Below are positions 58,576-64,000 of a DNA stretch of 64,000 nt, one piece after another. A program made the position numbers and the translations under genes. The stretch's first letter is position 1. Every line of letters starts with the position of its first letter. This stretch comes from Biomphalaria glabrata (Eukaryota > Mollusca > Gastropoda > Planorbidae), in assembly GCF_947242115.1 (NCBI RefSeq), contig NC_074726.1, forward strand, positions 21,479,325 through 21,543,324. The letters run 5' to 3'. The notes under the pieces were generated by a model that saw nothing but the letters and a program-made list of their open reading frames with translations, did no database searches and was not told the origin of the DNA.

Positions 58576-61500
58576 TGTACGCACGTTTATGCATAGGGTT
58601 AGGGTTTACTGGGCGTTAGGGTTAGGGTTTGGAAAAAAATCGCCCCCCCCCACTCCAAAGTTCTGGATCCGCCAGTGGTTACAGGGCTACTTGCCCTCTC
58701 GACTAAGATAACACAGTGGTCATTCTCACGAATCAAAACATTGAGGAGTCATTCTCAACAAAGGTCAGATTGGAGTTAGTCAGACACAGTCACAATTAAT
58801 AAATAGACTTTAAAAAAATATGAAGATAAACTTTATAGATGACATTGGCCCATGATTGGCAAAATGATTTCGTTTTTAAATTTACTGGTCCCCGAATTTA
58901 GGGTGAAATTATTCTACAATATTTCAATGTTTTTGTTACTATAATTAGAAGTTCATATACAATGTACCAATGTTATATATTAGTTAGGGAGGGATTTTAT
59001 ACATTGGAATTGTGACTATAAAAAGGTCATGGAGTTTAAAGAAGCACAAAAGAAAAAAAAATGCGTGTTAAATAATTAAGACTGATCATTAGTCTGTGTA
59101 CTAGTGACGGACAGTCTAAGAATCACATGTTCGGGACAGTCTAAGAATCCCATGTTCGGGACAGTCCAAGTATCACATGTTCGGGACAGTCTAAGAATCA
59201 CTTGTTCGGGACAGTCTAATAATCACTTGTTCGGGACAGTCTAAGAATCACATGTTCGGGACAGTCTAAGAATCACATGTTCGGGACAGTCTAATAATCA
59301 CCAGTTTCGGGACAGTCCAAGTATCACATGTTCGGGACAGTCTAAGAATCACTTGTTCGGGACAGTCTAATAATCACATGTTCGGGACAGTCTAAGAACC
59401 ACATGTTCGGGACAGTCCAAGAATCACAAGTTAGGGACAGTCTAAGAATCACATGTTTTCAAAGTGTTGCAATGCATTTATCAGACTAAAGATAGTATGC
59501 ATACATTGAACGCAAGTGTCGGTCAATACTTTTTTTCCATAGTTAAAAATGATTGTGATGACGGAAACACGAAAGCTGACTCCTCCATTTGTTAGTCCCT
59601 TTTTTATGTACTACTATACTATATGTAACTAGATGTCATTAGGATGCACTTTAGATATCAACAAGTTCTTTTAACACTTGATTTTGAAAAGGGCCGCTAC
59701 TTGAGCTGATATGAAATTTAAATCAAGCGATCGGTTTGGTATATACATTTTAAGTTTTATGTTACATGTATTAGCATGCGTGATCTATTGTGTTGGCGCG
59801 ATCTGAAAGTTTATTGGCAGTGCTTTGTTCAGGGGGATTGAATAGCTCAAGGCAGTTTGTCAAATAGAGATCCCTTTCCAGACCTTGAGGTCTATAGGTG
59901 TCACCAATAGGTGATGTAACACACGGTTAATGAGGGTGTCATGTCACCAGCGAAACGACAAACCGTCTTCACATTTCCCCAACTAATGTCAGGTAGGCCT
60001 ACCCATTAGAGCTGGGTGGACTCAGAGGCGTCCTAAAAATAGCGAAATTAAAAATCCCAGTTTTCACCAGGATTTTAATACAGGACCCTCCGGTTTGGAA
60101 GTCAAGCTCTTTTCCACTCAGCCATCGCGCCTCGCCAGCTTGCAAAGACTTATGCTAATATCTGTAGCTAATAAGTTTCGCCATACTGAACTTTTGCATT
60201 TCTTTATGTCCTATTTAGGTTGTTGGCTGTCGGGATGGTATCAGAATAGAGCCAGTTAAAACAATGTTTAAGGAGACCTCTATTCTTGGGGTCGCCCTCT
60301 TGACTGCATCAGATGTAAGTAGCCTACAAATCAAGTCAGTGTTTCTCAAACCTTTTCCTTAACGGAACACTTCGCACATTCTAAGTATTCAACGGAACAC
60401 TTTACTTATTTTTTTAGAGAGATTAAATTCACTTGGTGGCTTACTAATTAATTATTTCAGTAGTTCTTGGAACACATATTCAGGCCTCGAGAAACACCGC
60501 TTTAAGTTACTGATCATTTTTTTTTTTTGATGTCTTGTATGAGGATGTTTCATTAATTCAATTCACAAGATTTAATAATTCTCTAGTTTAAAAGATCCTA
60601 AAAGTTTAAAAGCTCCTAAAAGTTAAAAATCTCGTTAAAGTTTAAAAGATCCTAAAACTTGTTTCTTTGTTTGATTACAATAAATAAGTCAAACACAAGG
60701 CCAAACTTTAAACTAATCTTTACAAGTTTGGACCTACATATTTTGCCACACCCAAGGCAAGCATAACCATTGTTTGCCGGTTGTTGATTAAGATTTTCTT
60801 TTCGCCATCTGCGTCTGTCCTCGGCAGCGGATTTTCTTTTGGTGTCAAATGTGTATCCCGCGGCCTTTGTGAGTGAACTCCAGCTGTCTCGTGCTGAAGC
60901 CCCATGCAACCAGATGCTCTCTTCTATGTAAGCTGAGACAAGTTGGCGCCTAAGCTGGTCTCTAAAGCGTTTCTGTGGGGCACCTCTGTCACGTCGACCT
61001 CCTTTTAGCTCACCAAAAAAGACTGCTTTTTGCCCTGCCCAGCGTAACTGTCCAACCATAAGAAGTCTCTCTATACTGTCCATACCAGCGTTCGCAAGGA
61101 CATCGCTGTTTGTAGTGCTGTCTTGCCACCGTATGTCCATGATGGAGTTTAAGCATCTTTGGTGAAAGCGCTCAAGTAGTTTAAGTTGCTTTCTGTATAC
61201 TTACTTACTTACTTAGGTCCTCCCGCGCCGTTCGGCGCATTGGGCGGCAAGCTGTCTCCATAATGATCTGTCACTGGCAATGTCTGAAGCCTCCTCCCAC
61301 CTGGTGTCCACTGTTCTGAGGTCCTCCATGAAGGTGTGTCGCCAGGTAATACGAGGACGTCCCTGTTTGCTTTTTCCTCGTTTTGGCTTCCATGTTATCG
61401 CAACTCTTGGTGTGCGTAGTTCATTTTGACGTAGAACATGTCCCGCAAACCTCATGCGACGCTCAGTCACAACCTCACTAAGTGTTCGACTCCCAGTTCG

Positions 61501-62561
61501 GCATAGGATTTCCTTGTTTGAGATCCGGTCTGTGTAACTGACTCCCAAAATCCGTCTCAGCCATCTCTGTTGAGCCACATTTAGTCTTTTCTCAATTTTG
61601 ACAGATGACTTCCACGTCTCACATGCATATGTAGCAGTTGGAATGATGATTGTGTTGAGAAGGTGTATTTTTGTCTCGAGTCCAATGGCTTGGCTAGTCC
61701 AAATAGGCTGTAGCCTTTGGAAAATGCTCCCTGCCTTTCCTATTCGGCACGCTACATCATGGTAAGCATCTCCATCATTTGTTATGATGCTGCCAAGGTA
61801 CGTGAACTTGTCCAGCTCTTCAAGCTTTGACTCGCCAAGTCTGACGGGGACACCCTTTGCCTTATATCCCACTCGCATAATTTTAGTCTTATCGAAGTTT
61901 ATGCGGAAGCCAAATTTGGCTGCCTCTCTGTCTAGGCTCTCAGTCTGTAGATGAAAGGCTCAGAGAAGAACTAGCAGGTTTCCGAAGAGGCAGATCATGT
62001 ACAGAGCAGATTTTCGTTTTACGAAATATCATAGAACAAAGTCTTGAGTACCAACAACGGCTAACGATCAGTTTCGTGGACTTCAAAAAAGCGTTTGATA
62101 GTGTCCACCGAGAATCACTATGGAAAATAGTTAGAGAATACGGTATCCCAGAAAAATTCGTCCAGATCCTACGACACCTTTACAGTCAGTCTAGTTGCTG
62201 CATTAAAACAGAAGAGGGAACAACAGAGTTTTTTTACAATCGAGACAGGTGTGAGACAGGGGTGCTTTCTGAATAATACCCATATAAAAATATCTATACA
62301 AATATCTCATCACATCGCCTTGAGCCTACATCATGTTTGTTAACAGCGCTCTATAAATTAATTTATTATTATGATTAAATAATATTTTTACAGGAAGAAT
62401 GGCAAGAAATTAAAAATGGCGTCGAAAATCTTCAAAAGAAAGGAAAAGTTCAACCAATTGTCTCCCGTGAATACAAGCTAAGTGAAGTTGCACAAGCTTT
62501 TACAGAGATCCTGAAAAATTCTGGCACACTTGGCAAGTTTGTTTTAGACACGAGTAAATAG
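47563..62561 (+). CDS. CRYZ: Zeta-crystallin-like NADPH:quinone oxidoreductase, paralogue C (8 coding exons)
   Basis: Exons: 47563-47652, 48345-48497, 49743-49906, 50962-51013, 52396-52545, 53269-53370, 60219-60314, 62394-62561. All junctions are GT-AG with the same phases as paralogues A and B; the product is 324 residues. Family features: [75 protein letters not shown] (about residues 147-157, NADPH binding), [35 protein letters not shown] and LDTSK at the end. Exon 6 is one codon longer than in A and B. Two Met codons open the frame (MMRAV); either could be used. The Asp-Ala pair replaces Asp-Thr-Tyr in the NPVDTY motif, so substrate preference may differ. The gene spans 15 kb because introns 6 and 7 contain several transposable elements; the coding exons themselves are intact. 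Confidence 0.95.
48070..48103. repeat. (GA)n microsatellite in intron 1 of gene C
   Basis: Uninterrupted AG run of about 34 bases. Confidence 0.96.
50090..50140 (+). mobile_element. SINE fragment
   Basis: GTTTGTCGTTGTGCTGGCCACG and ACACTCGTTAATCGTGGGTCAT match the body of the common SINE. Only about 50 bases remain. Confidence 0.5.
50531..50727. mobile_element. hAT-type MITE with inverted ends
   Basis: It starts CAGTGGTGTAGCTAGG and ends CCTAGCTACGCCACTG, an inverted pair with one mismatch. It is flanked by CAATCATA and CAATCACA, a near-perfect 8-bp target duplication. A CAGTG terminus and an 8-bp duplication are typical of hAT elements. It is 197 bp with no coding content, in intron 3 of gene C. 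Confidence 0.85.
51255..51500 (+). repeat. Dispersed repeat with core CATTGTCGATGACAACAC
   Basis: Third copy of the family at 8265-8470: CATTCTCGGATCAAGTTG, ATTCATTGTCGATGACAACA, TTAATCAA, and an AT-rich tail with GAGCTTTG. It lies in intron 4 of gene C. Confidence 0.7.
51655..51740 (+). repeat. Second tRNA-like repeat type
   Basis: GGTGGTGTGGTATGCGCTC and ATGGTCCCGGGTTCGAAATC form a tRNA-like A/B box order, followed by TGCCCGCCACCATCC. It is related to 29395-29465. It is unlikely to be a working tRNA gene, since no acceptor stem pairing is evident. Confidence 0.5.
52030..52260 (+). repeat. Dispersed AT-rich repeat (diverged copy of the 8265 family)
   Basis: Same landmark order in weaker form: ACACAATTAATCCTTGTC, ACATGAATCGATAAAAAAAA, and a TAAGTTTTTTAAAAGTATTTTT end. 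It lies in intron 4 of gene C. Confidence 0.5.
54082..54545. repeat. Tandem duplication of about 235 bp inside the 53.8-kb element
   Basis: TAGATTCCC at 54082 and 54312, and TATTCTTACTGAC near 54242 and 54481, mark two diverged copies. Each copy ends with the terminal bases of a LINE (CCGCGCCGTT...CAAGCTGTTTC), so the duplication includes part of the LINE end. Confidence 0.8.
54490..54850 (-). mobile_element. LINE 3' end fragment
   Basis: It aligns by eye with 61215-61590: CCGCGCCGTTCGG, CAAGCTGTTTCCATA, TCTGTCACTGGTAATGTCT, GAACATGTCCCGCAAACCTC and CCCAGTTCGGCATAGGATTT. The minus-strand reading is the C-terminal part of the RT protein. It lies within the GC-ended element and shares its boundary repeats. 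Confidence 0.8.
54950..55900. repeat. Degenerate arrays of GGGGTTTTAAACTCAAAACCCC-type units
   Basis: From about 55060 to 55620, five degenerate units of roughly 80-120 bp share CATTTTGAGTG, GTAATTTGCTTTTTT and TTGAAGAGGTATTTTTTA. From 55720 to 55885 a short-period array repeats GGGGTTTTTAAACTCAAAACCCC, each unit nearly self-complementary. The open frames here are low complexity. Confidence 0.8.
57800..58385. repeat. About 96-bp tandem array, six copies, inside the hAT-type element
   Basis: GTCAGGAGAATGCGTT or a close form recurs near 57802, 57897, 57995, 58093, 58188 and 58286, each with GCAAGAAAACGCTTTT and GGGGCTTCGCCCCGAAC. The latter can form a short hairpin (GGGGC/GCCCC). The open frames over it repeat in step with the units and are not taken as genes. 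Confidence 0.92.
58493..58573. repeat. (TA)n microsatellite
   Basis: Alternating TA run of about 80 bases with one TG interruption. Confidence 0.96.
58596..58640 (+). repeat. Short interstitial TTAGGG-like run
   Basis: GGGTTAGGGTTTACTGGGCG is followed by TTAGGGTTAGGGTTTGG, about four TTAGGG-type units. It lies near the right end of the hAT-type element. Confidence 0.7.
59110..59457. repeat. 25-bp minisatellite, 14 copies, intron 6 of gene C
   Basis: Unit GACAGTCTAAGAATCACATG plus TTCGG, 14 head-to-tail copies with scattered variants (AATAATC, CCAAGTATC, CTTGTTC). One unit has an extra base. Confidence 0.95.
59868..60136 (-). mobile_element. tRNA-derived SINE
   Basis: The minus strand reads GGCGCGATGGCTGAGTGG, AAAAGAGCTTGACTTCC, then a decayed B box, the usual body (GCCTCTGAGTCCACCC) and the tail AGACCTCAAGGTCTGGAAAGG. 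It lies in intron 6 of gene C, just upstream of exon 7. Confidence 0.85.
60690..61197 (-). mobile_element. LINE C-terminal fragment with zinc knuckle (host of a nested LINE)
   Basis: The minus-strand frame reads NSIMDIRWQDSTTNSDVLA, MDSIERLLMVGQLRWAGQ, GAPQKRFRDQLR, AGYTFDTKRKSAAEDRRR and ANNGYACLGCGKICRSK. This is the post-RT tail of a LINE, ending in a CxxCGKxC knuckle. Its upstream part is cut off at 61198, where another LINE begins. It lies in intron 7 of gene C. Confidence 0.85.
61198..62275 (-). mobile_element. LINE copy with an inverted 5' part (twin-priming structure)
   Basis: On the minus strand 61950 to 61198 encodes the RT C-terminal half (TESLDREAAKFGFRINFDK, ELDKFTYLGSIITNDGD, ACETWKSSVKIEKRLNVAQQ, RRILGVSYTDRISNKEIL, FAGHVLRQNE, GRPRITWRHTF) and ends in the short repeat AAGTAAGTAAGTAAG. 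From about 61955 to 62275 the plus strand encodes an upstream RT part (LAGFRRGRSCTEQIF, ISFVDFKKAFDSVH, TGVRQGC). The segment between VRQGC and LQTESL, including the catalytic FADD, is missing. Opposite-facing halves with loss at the junction are the mark of twin priming during insertion. Confidence 0.85.
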
Positions 62562-62731
62562 TGATGTTGCCACATTGGCTCAGCATATAATATATCATTT
62601 ATAATTTTATGTTCCTGCACCTACTTATATGTAAATTTTTTTTGTACATAATGTGATTCAGATTTTTTTTTAAAGAGCACACACGGCCCCAATCATGGTC
62701 CCAATGTAATTTAAGCACTTTTTCATGTTAA

Positions 62732-62748
62732 AATAAAATGTCAATAAA
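62732..62748 (+). terminator. Polyadenylation signals of gene C
   Basis: Two AATAAA hexamers at 62732 and 62743, about 170-185 bases after the stop of gene C. Either would fit. Confidence 0.75.
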
Positions 62749-62759
62749 TACGTTTATTG

Positions 62760-63345
62760 AACACAATTTGGTTTTTAAATGTTAATTGTTTGACTCTTTT
62801 CTAGCGTCCCTTAAAGGGGAATGGTGTGTGATATAAAATAGAATTGTCTGTGTCACGTCTGTGTGTGTGGTCTGTCTGTCCGATTTAGATCGCAAAAACT
62901 AGAAAAGATATTAAAAATACAATATCATGAAATTTTAGATCTTTCAAAGTTTTTTTTTCCTTTTCTGAAAGCGAAATATTTTATATCTATAATGAACTAT
63001 GCACGAAGTTTTTTCATTAAAAACACACCATTTTTTCAAGTATTCAACATTAAAAGTAAAAAAAAATACAATAAACAGGGAAGACTACATTAATATCGAA
63101 AGTAATTTTCGTAAATTTAAACAATTATGCACATTGTTATTTCTAAAATAGTATTATAAATATTTTCGTATTTAGTGTTTTCTTTTTACAAGTTACTTCA
63201 ATTATAAATTAAGTTTTTACCATTGTTTTAAAGTATTTCGAAGAGTCAAATATATACATTTTAAAAATTAGTCAGCAGTTTTTCATCTAATACAACTGGA
63301 CTGCAGTGCATAATTCTTGCAATACACTTTGACATTAAACCAAAG
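62760..63345. other. 3' flank of gene C, nothing recognised
   Basis: AT-rich sequence. The open frame at 62863-63093 has no recognisable features. Confidence 0.4.
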
Positions 63346-63349
63346 CGAA

Positions 63350-63676
63350 CAGTTTGTCGAGGCCTTGGATGAGAGAGTGGACCTTAACTAAACCATCAAA
63401 CACGAGAAAGGCTTCGGGAGTTAACCATGTGGAAAACTGACGACCTGGTGTCACGTGCCTTGCAGCATACAGTGCTACACCGTGACCTCTATAGCGAAGG
63501 TTCACCCTTGCAGAGCCTGCACTCCGCTGACCTCAAACTGTATTTTTTTGTTGGAGAATATTATATTATCTTCTTATCTTATATAATACAGACGTTACTT
63601 TAAAAAAGAAGATCATCTACGTTGAGTTGGAAAAAGAGGGAAGGGGCTGGGGGCTCTGTGCGGGCGACATCGGTAT
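63350..63676 (+). repeat. Dispersed repeat shared with 3335-3660
   Basis: AAAGGCTTCGGGAGT, CAGTGCTACACCGT and GGGCGACATC recur in the order seen near the left end of the window. It also holds an ACAGACGTTACTT relative at 63588. Confidence 0.55.
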
Positions 63677-63841
63677 GACCCAAACTAATGCCCAGGCTTT
63701 CAATTCTTTTCTATGCAATAAACCAAGTGACGACCCAAACTAATGCCCAGGCTTTCAATTCTTTTCTATGCAATAAACCAAGTGACGACCCAAACTAATG
63801 CCCAGGCTTTCAATTCTTTTCTATGCAATAAACCAAGTGAC
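63677..63841. repeat. 55-bp tandem repeat, three copies
   Basis: GACCCAAACTAATGCCCAGG recurs at 63677, 63732 and 63787 (55-bp period). The copies are nearly identical. Confidence 0.93.
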
Positions 63842-63952
63842 GACCAGAGGAGGCTGACAGCATACCTTTCATCACGTGATTGAAATGCAAACGTAGCTTA
63901 ATGTTTTAATGTAAACATCACTGACCTATAAAATGGTTCTAATGACGTAGAC

Positions 63953-64000
63953 CAGGGGTTCTCAACCTGTGGGTCGCGACCCCCTTGTGAGTCGATTGAC
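63953..64000 (+). mobile_element. Terminus of a Charlie/SPIN-like hAT transposon (cut by the window edge)
   Basis: It begins CAGGGGTTCTCAACCTG, then TGGGTCGCGACCCCC. This is the characteristic end of Charlie/SPIN-type hAT transposons (CAGxGGTTCTCAACCTGTGG followed by GTCGCGACCCC), recognised from memory of the family. The rest lies outside the window, so length and target duplication cannot be judged. Confidence 0.75.

Larger units (their letters stand above)
56538..58677. mobile_element. hAT-type non-autonomous element, 2.1 kb, with perfect 8-bp target duplication
   Basis: Ends CACTGGCGGATCCAG and CTGGATCCGCCAGTG are perfect 15-bp inverted repeats. GTTACAGG occurs directly outside both ends (56530-56537 and 58678-58685). 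The 8-bp duplication is typical of hAT elements. The interior has G-runs with repeated GGGGGGCGGTCCT segments, a 95-bp tandem array, a TA microsatellite and TTAGGG units, but no transposase frame. It lies in intron 6 of gene C, about 480 bp from the previous element. Confidence 0.9.

Noticed and set aside
53840-58685. One large composite transposon spanning both GC-ended elements
   Set aside because: Each element has its own inverted ends and flanking duplication, so they are separate insertions.
59110-59457. CRISPR-like array (14 regular repeats)
   Set aside because: Units are directly adjacent without unique spacers, in an intron of a eukaryotic gene; it is a minisatellite.

Overview
The window is eukaryotic, AT-rich genomic DNA with spliced genes, long introns and dense interspersed repeats. 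The tRNA-derived SINEs, RTE-like LINEs, repeated TAGATCTAG-type motifs and recurrent repeats such as ACAGACGTTACTTC suggest a gastropod mollusc, plausibly a freshwater pulmonate or planorbid-type snail. That assignment is inference from repeat style and gene structure; no sequence search was run.

Four host genes can be reconstructed exon by exon with consistent splice phases. (1) 6384-11831 (+) is a four-exon gene for a 710-residue ankyrin-repeat protein with a C-terminal segment resembling a SOCS box. (2-4) Three paralogues of zeta-crystallin / NADPH:quinone oxidoreductase follow: A (+, 16086-22586, 332 aa), B (-, 25262-33816, 323 aa) and C (+, 47563-62561, 324 aa). All three have eight coding exons with identical intron phases and nearly identical exon lengths, so they descend from local duplications of one gene; B is inverted relative to A and C.

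The rest is mostly mobile and repetitive DNA. 1-6300 is intergenic, with dispersed repeats, a possible small inverted-repeat element and one orphan exon-like frame. 22.6-25.2 kb separates A from B. 33.8-47.5 kb, between B and C, holds a nearly full LINE (37.6-40.8 kb), LINE tails, a short non-autonomous LTR element (43.9-45.6 kb), SINEs and minisatellites. Intron 6 of gene C has grown to 6.8 kb by acquiring two GC-rich elements with inverted ends (53.85-56.05 and 56.54-58.68 kb), a 25-bp minisatellite and a SINE. Intron 7 of gene C holds a LINE copy with an inverted 5' part inserted in an older LINE tail. The last 48 bases look like one end of a Charlie/SPIN-type hAT transposon.

The most unusual signal is that minisatellites have grown exactly across exon boundaries of the quinone reductase paralogues. 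In gene B a 19-bp unit carrying a strong 5' splice site is repeated about 29 times starting at the end of exon 5, and a 58-bp unit carrying the 3' splice site plus the first 20 bases of exon 3 is present four times. In gene A a 38-bp unit carrying the last codons and stop is present three times. These arrays put many competing splice sites beside real ones and may influence splicing.
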